This document shows positions 1-10,634 of a DNA stretch of 64,000 bases, one piece after another. A model generated the notes under the pieces. That model did not search any database and was not told the origin of the DNA. It worked only from the letters and a program-made list of their open reading frames with translations. The stretch spans positions 1-64,000 of the forward strand of contig CBDCHC010000016.1 of assembly GCA_965217075.1 (NCBI GenBank), written 5' to 3'. The position numbers and the translations under genes were made by a program. Numbering within the stretch: the first letter of the stretch is position 1; every line of letters starts with the position of its first letter. The stretch comes from CBDCHC01 sp965217075 (GTDB taxonomy: Bacteria; Pseudomonadota; Gammaproteobacteria; PS1; Pseudothioglobaceae).

Positions 1-1
1 T

Positions 2-1003
<1,002 letters not shown>

Positions 1004-1005
1004 TG

Positions 1006-1011
1006 TATAAT
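1006..1011 (+). promoter_or_regulatory. Candidate -10 box for the surface-fibre cluster
   Basis: A consensus TATAAT lies between the tgt stop and the Wzz-like gene, preceded directly by TG. No convincing -35 is found 16-18 bases upstream. An AAAGGG ribosome site follows at about 1038-1044, ahead of the ATG at 1053. This is the only obvious place for a cluster promoter, but the signal is weak in such A+T-rich DNA. Confidence 0.3.
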
Positions 1012-1052
1012 TTATGGAAGTTTTTGTTTTTTTAATTTAAAGGGTGTTTTTT

Positions 1053-2021
1053 ATGAAAGATAATATTGCTTCTAAGTATGAAGAAAAAAAATGGCTAATT
1101 AAGTTTTTATCTAATAAAAGATTAGTAATTATTATAATTTGCGTTATTATTGGGTCAGTTTTTGCTGCTAATAAAATTAATAACGATCCTCAAGAATTAA
1201 TATATAAAATTTCTAGAGTAGTTGCTCCTCCTAGTATTTTTGATATTAAGGAATTACAAGTTTCTGAAATAGGTCAAGCAGTAAATAAACGCGCATTATT
1301 TGAAGAATTTATTGATAACATTAAATCAGAAAAATTAAAAAATCAATTTAAATCAGATGAAGAGTTTAACAAAGACATAATTATTAAACGGGGTAGAAAA
1401 ATTGGTGAAACAACTAGCAGTGTGCAAATATCATTAGCAGTTAAAAAGCCAGAGGCAGCAAGTAAATGGCTAGATGGTTTTATTGATTTTGTAGCTAGAA
1501 AAACTATAGAGAAAAAAGTTGAAGATGTTATGCAAAAAATTGATGATAAAAAAGATGAAGTAATGTTAAAAATAGATGATATTCATGCTGAAGCAAGTAG
1601 TGGTAGTAAAACAATTGAAATTAAAATAAAAAAATATGAAAAAGCAGCACAGCGTGCAAAGGCGTTAGGCGTTATGGAGTCAACCAGCGTTGATTCGTTA
1701 CCTATGGATAAAAGAATCGGCGATTTATTGTATTTACAAGGATATTGGAAATTAGATGCAGAAGTAAGAAGGCTTAAGGCTATTACTAAAAGACAAATAG
1801 TAGATACTAACGACGAGCAAGAACAGTTAAAATATTTAGATGCTTTAGCGCCTGATATGGATAATATCAAGGTATTTTATTTAGAAAAAATAGCAAAAAA
1901 TAAAGTATTAAATGCTTATGAATCTAAACAAACAGTATGGAGTATTTTTGGTGGTTTTATAGGCTTTTTAGTGGGAATGATTATCTCTATTCCATTTAAG
2001 CGTAAAAGCATTATTAAATAA
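1053..2021 (+). CDS. Wzz/chain-length-determinant-like inner-membrane protein
   Basis: 322 aa. The ATG at 1053 is chosen over a GTG at 1044 because AAAGGG sits about 8 bases before the ATG and overlaps the GTG. Topology is that of polysaccharide co-polymerases: a cytoplasmic N-terminus, TM1 at about residues 24-39, a long charged helical periplasmic region, and TM2 at about 296-313 with a glycine-rich face (FGGFIGFLVGM) and a basic tail. The stretch LLYLQGYWKLDAEVRRLK resembles the Wzz motif preceding TM2. Wzz proteins set O-antigen or capsule chain length with a Wzy polymerase, but no polysaccharide gene lies nearby. As first gene of the cluster, 14 bases before the first giant exoprotein, it may have been recruited as a periplasmic scaffold; that is inference. 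Confidence 0.7.
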   Translation: MKDNIASKYEEKKWLIKFLSNKRLVIIIICVIIGSVFAANKINNDPQELIYKISRVVAPPSIFDIKELQVSEIGQAVNKRALFEEFIDNIKSEKLKNQFKSDEEFNKDIIIKRGRKIGETTSSVQISLAVKKPEAASKWLDGFIDFVARKTIEKKVEDVMQKIDDKKDEVMLKIDDIHAEASSGSKTIEIKIKKYEKAAQRAKALGVMESTSVDSLPMDKRIGDLLYLQGYWKLDAEVRRLKAITKRQIVDTNDEQEQLKYLDALAPDMDNIKVFYLEKIAKNKVLNAYESKQTVWSIFGGFIGFLVGMIISIPFKRKSIIK

Positions 2022-2035
2022 TTACAAATAGGATT

Positions 2036-5000
2036 ATGTATAGCAATTTATTTAAAGTATTTATATTATTATTTGCTATATATAACTCTTTATTAGCTGC
2101 TCCTGTAGAAGATATAGATAATGTAAGCGAAGTTAGTAAAATTAGCAAAAGCAAAAAAATAATTATTTTACTGACTAAAATTGCTTATAAATATCAAAAA
2201 TATAATTCTGGTATTCTAGCTAAAAGTATAAATGAAATATATGCTTATATAGATGTTGCTAATATACTCAACGGACAAGGTGGTTTTTTGCCAAAAAAAG
2301 ATCCATGGGGTGATCTGTGGTTATATGAAATAGATAATAATAAGCCAGTTATTAGCAGTATAACTTATAATAAAATAATCAAAAAAATAGCTTTCGCTAA
2401 AAACAAAATAAAAGAGGATCCGTATGGTGATAATGATTTTGGCAAAGCTAAAATAGCTAAGAAAGCATTACTTGAATCAGATGAAGAGCCAAATCCAGTA
2501 CACAAGAGAGATCGTTTGCGTGATGTACAATATGAATGTGATGGTTTACTGATAACCCCTTCTAGCATATCCTCTGATTGTAGGCGTATTAATATTCGTG
2601 CTGGAGCAAAGACCATGGCTGATATAGAATCTAATCTTTACATAGACAAGGAAGCAAAATTTTCATTAGATTTTAGCGAACAAAATATTATAAAAGATTT
2701 AAATATAGCTAATATTAAAGAAATAGATGGTAGTATTTCCTATGAAGATGGTACTTTAGATGCTATAGTTGATTTAGATAAAATTACTGCAATTAATCAA
2801 ATAGATATTACTAAGTTACAAGGAATTAAACAAAAAAAAATTAATAATTTAATAACTAAAAAAGTTAACGATAGTACTATTGTTAATTATGATATGTTAA
2901 CAGAATTTTCTGTAGTACGTAATACAGCTACAGAAGGCGGTAATATTGAATTAACTTTAAATAATATAGACCACAATATTGGTGCAATACTTATGTCTAC
3001 TACAGGAGACCCTGTTTTTCAATCTTTGACATCAATTGCAGATACAATAATTGGTGGTAGTGTAGTAGTAGGTACTAATACTGTCGGTGTGTTTGATTTT
3101 TTAGCCAATGATAGTTTACTTGTAGGTAATACAATAGTAGTACAAGGAGATATTTATACTAATAATAGTCTTTCAAGTGTAAATGATCAAGGAATGTCTA
3201 TTAATGCCGATTATATATCAGATAATAGAGGAAAAATTAAAATCCAAATTGCTGATAGAGATTTTTTAATTATTGGCGATAGAAATATTAATAGTGTTAA
3301 TTTATCAACAGATATTAATACTAAGCTAAATATTGCAGCAAGACAAACTAGTTTTAAGGTTACTGATGGTAGATATAATTCATTTGTACTAAGAAATAAA
3401 GATGCGCAAAATATTATGTCAATTAGTGATTTTAGTAGTAGTGTTATTATTGGTAATAATGTTTTTGGTGAAAACTCTACTTATACTTTTACTGTTGATG
3501 GGATACTATATAGCAAGTATTTATCTACTAACGAAATATTAAATACTTCTTACGATGCAAATGGTTTTTTAATGCCTTTTCAAACTAAAAACAAAGCTTT
3601 TGCTATTTATAATACAACTATAAATCCAGAAAACGAAAGCACTATACAAGACGCAGATACAGGTTCTTTGGCATTTGTAAATGACCCTAGTGTAAATGGT
3701 GCTGGCGGTGCTTTATATATAAAAAATCAAAATGCATGGTCCATACTGCCTCTTTATGCCAATCAAGTGCAAGTTGGTGGTAATGAATTAAATGATAATA
3801 ATGTGGTGGTTGGTAGCAATACTCCTACTAGTTTAACCATTAAAACAAACAACACTCCAGCTATTGAAATAAGCACTACACAAAACACCAAATTTTTCGG
3901 TAATATTGATTTAAACAACAACAACATTATTAATGTAGGCAATCTAAGAGTAACTGATATCTCAGCTGCGAACAATTCATATAATCTTTTATTAACTGAT
4001 AATCAGAATCCAGCCCTTAGCATTAAAGATACTACTACTGATTATCTTATCTTTAATACTATAGATAAACAAATAGAATTAGGCGCTACTTTTACTTTTG
4101 GCACTAATTTAGTAAATGGTGCTAATTTTGATATAAACGGTGGCACCATAGATGGTGTTATTATCGGTGCTGATATACCAGCTACAAGTATTGCTGTTGG
4201 TAGTTTGACTTTTAGCACTAATGTTATTAATTCAATAACAGGTTATATTAACTTCAATAATAATAATTTTACCAATGTTGGTAGCTTAACGTTTACTACA
4301 GGCTCTAACATTGATTTAAATGGTGGTAATTTAATAAATTCTGGTAATGTATCACTTGATAGCCTTAGCGCTGCTAGTAATACTTTTGATATTTTAATAA
4401 ATAATAATGAAAATCAGGCATTAGAGATAAAAGAAGGTATTAATAATTATCTTAGTTTTAATACTGTAGACAAACAAATAGAAGTAGGACAAACTTTAAC
4501 CATTGGCACTAATAAAATATCAGGTTCAAATTTTGATATAACAGGTGGTACTATAAATAATACCATTATAGGCAACATAACTCCAACTGTAGCTAATTTT
4601 ACCACTCTTAGCTTTACTACCTTAGGCAGTGCTATTAATGCTAATAATCAGTTAATGAGCAATGTTAACATTATCAGTGGTACACTTAATAATGTAGTTA
4701 TAGGTAATATAACTCCTGCCACTGCAATTAGCGTTGGTGATATAACTCTAACAGGCAATAATATTACTACAACTAATACTGCTGGTATTGATTTTGGCAG
4801 TAGTGATTTAACTACAACAGGGACGTATAATAATACTGGTAGAATATTTGTAAATAGCGGTAATATTGTAAATGTCAATAATATCAACTTAAATGATATA
4901 ACAGCACAAAACAATACATTTAGCTTTACCCTTAAAAATAACCAAACCAATGCTTTGGTAGTTAAAGATGAAACAGGTAGTAATTATTTATCTTTTGATA

Positions 5001-8000
5001 GCACTATTGGCAATGAAAAAGCAATATTTTATCAACCAACAGAATTTTTATCTGATGTAAATATTATTGGTACTTTAGTAGTTAGTGTAATTGATGCAGG
5101 TGGTGCTGATTTATCTAATCTTAGTGATTTACGTACCGATAACATAGCTAATATAGGTGCTTTTAATATCAATTTAAATGATAATTTAGTTTCTGCTTTA
5201 GATATTACAGAAGGCACTAATAGTTATTTATCAATTAATACTACAAATTCTAATGAAGAAATTATAATAAGCAAAGATACAATATTTAATGCTAATAATG
5301 TTATTGGTTCAAATTTTAATATTACAGGCGGATCAGTTAGTGGTGTTAGTATTATTACTACTGACGCTTTAACTGCAGGTAATATAGCCATTGCAAATAA
5401 TAATATTACTAGTGCTGCTGATATTAACTTTGTTAATAATAATTTAACTACAGGAGGAGTTGCTACTGTAGGTGGTATTACAACTGGAGCTATAAATAAT
5501 ATAAGACAACTTAGGGTCAATTCTATTAATGCAGCTAATAATACTATAGACATTAACTTAACACCAACGCAAGCATCCGCTCTTAATATCACACAAGGCG
5601 CTGGTAATGATTATCTAACTTTTAATACTACAGGTACTGGCAGTATTATTGTTGGTAAAGATATAAGCTTAGGTAGCAATCAAATATCAGGTGCTAATTT
5701 TAACATTACAGGTGGCTCTATTACTAATATGACTAATATTGCTACTACTAGTTTAACTGCAGGCGATATAACTATAGCAAATAATAATATTACCAATTCT
5801 AATGCAGTTGCTGGCATTAACTTTGGTGCGAATAACTTAACTACCACAGGTACGCTTACTGTAGGTGGTTTAGTTATCACTAATAATAACATTAATGCAG
5901 ATAATATAAGTACTAATTTCATTAGCTCAGCAGCTAATGATACTATTATAATTAATTTAATGCCATCACAAAGCCAAGCCCTTGATATTATAGAAGGTAC
6001 TAATAAATACTTGACCTTTGATACCAGCATAGGCAGCGAACAAATTATCGTTGGCAAAAACCTAAATTTAGGTACTAATATTATTACAGGTGGCTCTATT
6101 GCTAATATGACTAATGTTGCTACTACTAGTTTAACTGCAGGCAATATAACTATAGCAAGTAATAATATTACCAATTCTAATGCAGTTGCTGGCATTAACT
6201 TTGGTGCTAACAATTTAACTACAACTGGCGATATATCAGCCGCTAATTTGACTAATAATGTTAATTTAGCAAATTTTGATTTTTTAATAAAAAATATCTC
6301 GGCAAATGCATTAACATTTGATATTAATTTAAATAATACTTTGCCAAAATCCCTTAATATAACACAAGCTGGCAATGATTACTTAACTTTTAATACTAGT
6401 ACAGGTAGTGAACAAATTATAGTTGGCAAAAACCTAAATTTAGGCACTAATAATATAACAACTACAGGCTCTATTACTGCAAATACTTTAGCTACTAGCA
6501 ATATAGCCATAACAGGCAATAATATTACCAGTTCTACTGCTGATATTAGTTTTAACGCTAACAATTTAACTACAACAGGTAATATATCAGCCACTGATTT
6601 AAATTTAACAGGTAATTTTAATGTAGATAATTTAGTCGGAGATAATATTTCAGCTGCCGCTGGCAAGCCGCTTACTATTAATTTAATAACGCCACAAAAC
6701 CAAGCCCTTAATATTACAGCAGGGTTAGGTAATGATTACTTAACTTTTGATACTACTACAGGTAATATTATCGTTGGCAAAGATCTAAATTTAGGCACTA
6801 ATGTTATTACAGGTGGCTCTATTGCTAATATGACTAATGTTGCTACTACTAGTTTAACTGCCGGCGATATAACTATAGCAAGTAATAATATTGCTAGTTC
6901 TACCAATAATATTAGTTTTGGTAGTAATAACTTAACTACAACAGGCGATATAACAGCTGCTAATTTAATTCTATCTAATAATATAGTTAACCCAGCTATA
7001 ACTATAGATAACATTTCTGTAACAGCTGGCAATTCACTTGCTATTAATTTAAACAATAATTTAGCCAATGCTCTTAATATTACACAAGGTGCTAATAGTT
7101 ATATGAGCTTTAATACTAATGCTAGCAATAATATTGTTTTTGGCAAAGACCTAAATTTAGGTGCTAATAATATAACTAATGCGGGCGCTATTACTGCAAA
7201 TACTTTAGCTACTAGCAATATAACCATAGCAGATAATAATATTGCTAGTTCTACTGCTGATATTAGTTTTAACGCTAATAACTTAACTACAACAGGTAAT
7301 ATATCAGCCACTGATTTAAATTTAACAGGTAATTTTAATGTAGCTAATTTAGTCGGAGATAATATTTCAGCTGCCGCTAATAGCCCACTTGCTATTAATT
7401 TAAATAATAATCTCACAAATGCTCTTGATATTACACAAGGTACTAATAGTTATATGAGCTTTAATACTAATGGTAGTAATAATATTGTTGTTGGTAAAGA
7501 CCTAGATTTAGGAGCTAATAGCATAACAAATGCAAGCTCTATTACTGCTGGTAATATAACTATAAGTGGTAGCAATATTAATTCTACTACTAATATTAGT
7601 TTTGGTAGTAATAACTTAATTACAACAGGCGATATATCAACTAATAATTTAAATTTAACAGGTAATTTAAATTTAACAGGTAATTTAAATTTAACAGGTA
7701 ATTTATTAACAGATAATATTTCAGCCACTACCAATGTGCTTAATATTAATTTAAATAATAATCTCACAAACGCCCTTAATATAACACAAGCTGGCAATGA
7801 TTACTTAACCTTTGATACTACTGCAGGTAATATTATCGTTGGCAAAAACCTAAATTTAGGCGCTAATAATATAACCACTACAAGCTCTATTGCTGTTGGT
7901 AATATAACTATAAACGGTAGTAGCATTACTAGCACTAATGACATTAGTTTTGGTGCTAATAACTTAAGTACAACAGGCAATATATCAGCCACTGATTTAA

Positions 8001-9829
8001 ATTTATCTGGTAGTTTTAATATAGTTAATTTAACTACAGATAGTATTTCAGCCACAACAAACAACCCACTTGCTATTAATTTAAATTCCGGACAAAACCA
8101 AGCCCTTAATATTACAGCAGGTACAGGTAATGATTACTTAACCTTTGATACTACCGGTACTGGAAGTATTATCGTTGGCAAAAACCTAAATTTAGGCGCT
8201 AATAATATAACCACTACAGGCTCTATTGCTGTTGGTAATATAACTATAAACGGTAGTAGCATTACTAGCACTAATGACATTAGTTTTGGTGCTAATAACT
8301 TAAGTACCACAGGTAATATATCGGCTAATGATTTAACTTTATCTGGTAGTTTTAATATAGCTAATTTAACTACAGATAGTATTTCAGCCACAACAAACAA
8401 CCCACTTACTATTAATTTAAATAATAATTTAGCTAATGCTCTTGATATTATAGAAGGTGCTAATAAATACTTAACCTTTGATACTACTGGTACTGGGAGT
8501 ATTATCGTTGGCAAAAACCTAAATTTAGGAGCTAATAGCATAACAAATGCAAGCTCTATTACTGCTGGTAATATAACTATAAACGGTAGTAGCATTACTA
8601 GCACTAATGACATTAGTTTTGGTGCTAATAACTTAAGTACCACAGGTAATATATCAGCCAGTAATTTATTAACAGATAATATTTCAGCCACAACAAACAA
8701 CCCACTTACTATTAATTTAAATCCAGGACAAAACCAAGCCCTTAATATTACAGCAGGCACAGGTAATGATTATTTAACTTTTGATACTGCTACAGGTAAT
8801 ATTATCGTTGGCAAAAACCTAAATTTAGGCACTAATAGCATAACAAATGCAAGCTCTATTACTGCTGGTAATATAACTATAAGTGGTAGCAATATTAATT
8901 CTACTGCTGACATTAGCTTTGGTGCTAATAACTTAACCACTACAGGCAATATAGGAATAGGAATAGCAGCAAATGCTACTAATAAATTAGCAATTACAGC
9001 TGCTAATGATACTGTTGTTATTACTAATACAGCTACGCCTAGCGCCGTTAACCCTAATAAATTTATTAGCTTTATAGCAAATGGCTCTGAGGTCGGCAGT
9101 ATTAGCTATGATAATAGTAATTTTGCTATTCTTGATGTTTCAGATAAGAGAACTAAAACTAATATAACAAGCACTAAAATTGATGCTATAGGTATTCTTA
9201 CTAATTTAAGAGTAGTTGATTATAATCGTTTAACTAATCCAAATGGCAAGTTAATTACTGGTTTTATTGCCCAAGAAGCCCAAGAAGTGTTTAGTGATAT
9301 GGTTTCACAAGTAAATAGTGAACTTTTAGGCATTAATGAGAGAAAACTAATCCCAATATTAGTTAAAGGCTTTCAGTTACAACAAAAAGATTTAAACAAT
9401 CTTATGTCTGCTATTGTGGTTGATAAAAATAAGGTAAAATTTAACAAAAAATTACAAATAGCTGATATGGAGATAATTGATTTAGACGGCAATGTTAATG
9501 CTAATAACTTAAATATTAAACAAGATTTAACTATAGACCAACAAGAGTTTAATATTAAAAGATCAGACTCTATGGTAAGCCTTATGACTATAACAGACGA
9601 TAAGGTGGCCAATGAAGCAGCAGAAGGTTATATGTCGGTAAGAGATGTTTATTTGGCTGATAGAGATGGGTGGCTAGGAAATATCAGCAATAAAGTTGTT
9701 ATTACTGATAAAATTAGCAATAATGAATGCAATTATAATAATACTGGTTTGACAAAAGTATTAGATGCAACTGGTGATATGTATATTTGTTTTGGAAGTA
9801 AGGGGTGGTATGTTATTAATAAATCTTAA
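2036..9829 (+). CDS. Giant exported repeat protein with S74 intramolecular chaperone domain (copy 1)
   Basis: 2597 aa. Start ATG with a weak TAGGAT ribosome site. Residues 1-22 form a Sec signal peptide ending LLAA. Residues about 35-115 resemble a pseudopilin head and include DPWGDLWLY at 89-97. A variable region runs to about residue 600. Then come 14 Asn/Thr/Ile-rich repeats of about 100-130 aa, each carrying a Y(L/M)(T/S)F(D/N)T core followed by IIVGK.LNLG-type strands; this looks like a long beta-fibre. A peptidase S74 domain follows, with SDKRTK at 2369-2374 (Ser2369 and Lys2374 at dyad spacing) and GFIAQEAQEV. About 170 further residues follow, ending in a YICFGSKGW tip. S74 domains are known from phage tail spikes, where they trimerise the fibre and then self-cleave. 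Cell-surface fibre or adhesin is inferred. Long blocks are identical to the copy at 11009. Confidence 0.85.
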   Translation: MYSNLFKVFILLFAIYNSLLAAPVEDIDNVSEVSKISKSKKIIILLTKIAYKYQKYNSGILAKSINEIYAYIDVANILNGQGGFLPKKDPWGDLWLYEIDNNKPVISSITYNKIIKKIAFAKNKIKEDPYGDNDFGKAKIAKKALLESDEEPNPVHKRDRLRDVQYECDGLLITPSSISSDCRRINIRAGAKTMADIESNLYIDKEAKFSLDFSEQNIIKDLNIANIKEIDGSISYEDGTLDAIVDLDKITAINQIDITKLQGIKQKKINNLITKKVNDSTIVNYDMLTEFSVVRNTATEGGNIELTLNNIDHNIGAILMSTTGDPVFQSLTSIADTIIGGSVVVGTNTVGVFDFLANDSLLVGNTIVVQGDIYTNNSLSSVNDQGMSINADYISDNRGKIKIQIADRDFLIIGDRNINSVNLSTDINTKLNIAARQTSFKVTDGRYNSFVLRNKDAQNIMSISDFSSSVIIGNNVFGENSTYTFTVDGILYSKYLSTNEILNTSYDANGFLMPFQTKNKAFAIYNTTINPENESTIQDADTGSLAFVNDPSVNGAGGALYIKNQNAWSILPLYANQVQVGGNELNDNNVVVGSNTPTSLTIKTNNTPAIEISTTQNTKFFGNIDLNNNNIINVGNLRVTDISAANNSYNLLLTDNQNPALSIKDTTTDYLIFNTIDKQIELGATFTFGTNLVNGANFDINGGTIDGVIIGADIPATSIAVGSLTFSTNVINSITGYINFNNNNFTNVGSLTFTTGSNIDLNGGNLINSGNVSLDSLSAASNTFDILINNNENQALEIKEGINNYLSFNTVDKQIEVGQTLTIGTNKISGSNFDITGGTINNTIIGNITPTVANFTTLSFTTLGSAINANNQLMSNVNIISGTLNNVVIGNITPATAISVGDITLTGNNITTTNTAGIDFGSSDLTTTGTYNNTGRIFVNSGNIVNVNNINLNDITAQNNTFSFTLKNNQTNALVVKDETGSNYLSFDSTIGNEKAIFYQPTEFLSDVNIIGTLVVSVIDAGGADLSNLSDLRTDNIANIGAFNINLNDNLVSALDITEGTNSYLSINTTNSNEEIIISKDTIFNANNVIGSNFNITGGSVSGVSIITTDALTAGNIAIANNNITSAADINFVNNNLTTGGVATVGGITTGAINNIRQLRVNSINAANNTIDINLTPTQASALNITQGAGNDYLTFNTTGTGSIIVGKDISLGSNQISGANFNITGGSITNMTNIATTSLTAGDITIANNNITNSNAVAGINFGANNLTTTGTLTVGGLVITNNNINADNISTNFISSAANDTIIINLMPSQSQALDIIEGTNKYLTFDTSIGSEQIIVGKNLNLGTNIITGGSIANMTNVATTSLTAGNITIASNNITNSNAVAGINFGANNLTTTGDISAANLTNNVNLANFDFLIKNISANALTFDINLNNTLPKSLNITQAGNDYLTFNTSTGSEQIIVGKNLNLGTNNITTTGSITANTLATSNIAITGNNITSSTADISFNANNLTTTGNISATDLNLTGNFNVDNLVGDNISAAAGKPLTINLITPQNQALNITAGLGNDYLTFDTTTGNIIVGKDLNLGTNVITGGSIANMTNVATTSLTAGDITIASNNIASSTNNISFGSNNLTTTGDITAANLILSNNIVNPAITIDNISVTAGNSLAINLNNNLANALNITQGANSYMSFNTNASNNIVFGKDLNLGANNITNAGAITANTLATSNITIADNNIASSTADISFNANNLTTTGNISATDLNLTGNFNVANLVGDNISAAANSPLAINLNNNLTNALDITQGTNSYMSFNTNGSNNIVVGKDLDLGANSITNASSITAGNITISGSNINSTTNISFGSNNLITTGDISTNNLNLTGNLNLTGNLNLTGNLLTDNISATTNVLNINLNNNLTNALNITQAGNDYLTFDTTAGNIIVGKNLNLGANNITTTSSIAVGNITINGSSITSTNDISFGANNLSTTGNISATDLNLSGSFNIVNLTTDSISATTNNPLAINLNSGQNQALNITAGTGNDYLTFDTTGTGSIIVGKNLNLGANNITTTGSIAVGNITINGSSITSTNDISFGANNLSTTGNISANDLTLSGSFNIANLTTDSISATTNNPLTINLNNNLANALDIIEGANKYLTFDTTGTGSIIVGKNLNLGANSITNASSITAGNITINGSSITSTNDISFGANNLSTTGNISASNLLTDNISATTNNPLTINLNPGQNQALNITAGTGNDYLTFDTATGNIIVGKNLNLGTNSITNASSITAGNITISGSNINSTADISFGANNLTTTGNIGIGIAANATNKLAITAANDTVVITNTATPSAVNPNKFISFIANGSEVGSISYDNSNFAILDVSDKRTKTNITSTKIDAIGILTNLRVVDYNRLTNPNGKLITGFIAQEAQEVFSDMVSQVNSELLGINERKLIPILVKGFQLQQKDLNNLMSAIVVDKNKVKFNKKLQIADMEIIDLDGNVNANNLNIKQDLTIDQQEFNIKRSDSMVSLMTITDDKVANEAAEGYMSVRDVYLADRDGWLGNISNKVVITDKISNNECNYNNTGLTKVLDATGDMYICFGSKGWYVINKS
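3843..4824 (+). repeat. Near-perfect 982-bp duplication, copy A (partner 12939-13920)
   Basis: Both ends were aligned by eye at a constant offset of 9096. Identity begins after a mismatch at 3842/12938 and ends at the GGAC before 4825/13921. It covers the first repeat units of the giant protein, and all interior stretches I spot-checked match. Flanks on both sides are unrelated. Confidence 0.9.
5931..6228 (+). repeat. Shared mosaic block of 298 bp (partner 15048-15345)
   Basis: Offset is 9117, different from the blocks on either side, showing that small indels separate conserved patches. A neighbouring block near 5546-5875 matches about 14663-14992 at the same offset with a few substitutions. 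Sequences between the blocks differ strongly. This is the pattern expected from patchwork gene conversion. Confidence 0.8.
6717..6966 (+). repeat. Shared mosaic block of 250 bp (partner 15837-16086)
   Basis: Offset is 9120. Identity starts after a substitution (ATTACAGC versus ATTGCAGC) and stops where the copies diverge into TAATTTAATT and TAATTTTACA. A further identical block, 7011-7184, matches 16125-16298 at offset 9114. Confidence 0.8.
7646..7699 (+). repeat. Triple 18-bp tandem repeat encoding NLNLTG units
   Basis: Three head-to-tail copies of AATTTAAATTTAACAGGT lie at 7646-7663, 7664-7681 and 7682-7699. They add hexapeptides in frame. The paralogue has only two imperfect copies at 17090-17125, so copy number differs between the genes, as expected for replication slippage. 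Confidence 0.9.
7744..8121 (+). repeat. Shared mosaic block of 378 bp (partner 16507-16884)
   Basis: Offset is 8763, about 336 bases less than the next block. Positions 8044-8121 therefore match two places in the second gene (16807-16884 and 17143-17220). This shows a repeat-unit gain or loss by unequal recombination as well as conversion. Confidence 0.8.
8044..9673 (+). repeat. 1630-bp duplication with one visible substitution, copy A (partner 17143-18772)
   Basis: Offset is 9099. It covers the last repeats, the whole S74 domain and most of the post-S74 region. I found a single difference, G9338 versus A18437 (Glu versus Lys). Identity ends abruptly inside the codons after DRDGW, where the two proteins take different C-terminal tips. 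Confidence 0.9.
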
Positions 9830-9844
9830 ATTATAGGGAAAATT

Positions 9845-10630
9845 ATGGACTATATTTTTAATTCAATCATGAGTTCTTTGCATGCTATTAAGTTATGGAT
9901 GCCAAACTTATTTGATCTTTTTACACATTCGGAAATGGCTATTGGCTTGGCTGGTGGTATGATTTTAGTCGGTATATTAATATTTTTATATCTATTAGTG
10001 GTGTTTTATATTCCTGCTAAAGCAAAATTAGAACAATTAATTGATGATGTAAAAAACATTAATGATACTCTTGATATGTCAGCTAAAATTAATGATATAG
10101 ATAGAATGATGAATACAGCTTTAGTAACTCGTTATTCATGGAATAGCTGGAAAAAATATTTTATTTTTGCCGATAAAAATCAAGCAATACATACTACAAC
10201 TCCTGCTTCAGAGTTTTTTAATATAGACACAATGGAAGAAGGTGGTGTAAGTATAAAATCATATTCACATGTAGCTGATAGTTTTGTTGGTATTGGGTTA
10301 GTATTTACTTTTTTAGGGTTAGTATCTGGTATTTATTTTGCTGCTAAAGGTCTATCTGGTGACGCAGAGCAAGCAAAACAAGGTTTAGTGCAGTTATTAG
10401 ACGCCGCTACTTTTAAATTTATGACCTCAATTGCAGGTGTTGGTATCGCTGTTTTATTTACCATAGGTTATAATAAAATTATTCATAAGTTAGAAATTGC
10501 TTTTATTGAGTTATCTACATTATTAGAAGAAAGAATTATAGTGAAAACTATAGATGCTACATTATTGCAGCAGCAAATAGAATTAAGCAAACAAACTGAA
10601 TTACTTACTAAGTTATTAAATAAAAAATAA
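9845..10630 (+). CDS. MotA/TolQ/ExbB-family proton-channel-like protein
   Basis: 261 aa with an AGGG ribosome site and ATG 15 bases after the first giant gene. Three TM segments are visible at about residues 32-57, 140-168 and 188-210, with a cytoplasmic loop between the first two. The TM2 segment (GLVFTFLGLVSGIYFAA) and the TM3 segment (MTSIAGVGIAVLF) match the family's conserved pore helices, and a short helical C-terminal tail follows. Family members form pentamers around two MotB/ExbD helices and convert proton (or sodium) flow into rotation or force. The next gene, 4 bases downstream, supplies such a partner. MotA, ExbB, TolQ, ZorA and GldL-like machines all use this core; the assignment to any one subfamily is open. 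Its place between two giant exoproteins suggests it energises their export or movement. Confidence 0.85.
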   Translation: MDYIFNSIMSSLHAIKLWMPNLFDLFTHSEMAIGLAGGMILVGILIFLYLLVVFYIPAKAKLEQLIDDVKNINDTLDMSAKINDIDRMMNTALVTRYSWNSWKKYFIFADKNQAIHTTTPASEFFNIDTMEEGGVSIKSYSHVADSFVGIGLVFTFLGLVSGIYFAAKGLSGDAEQAKQGLVQLLDAATFKFMTSIAGVGIAVLFTIGYNKIIHKLEIAFIELSTLLEERIIVKTIDATLLQQQIELSKQTELLTKLLNKK

Positions 10631-10634
10631 AAAA

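Noticed and set aside
7646..7699. CRISPR-like short repeats
   Set aside because: The units are tandem without spacers, in frame and coding.
5680..8760. Long open frames on the minus strand within the first giant gene (hundreds of bases each)
   Set aside because: They are mirror images of the repeat units: repeated codon use on the plus strand avoids minus-strand stops. The predicted proteins are Leu/Val-rich, repeat the same pattern, and have no start signals.
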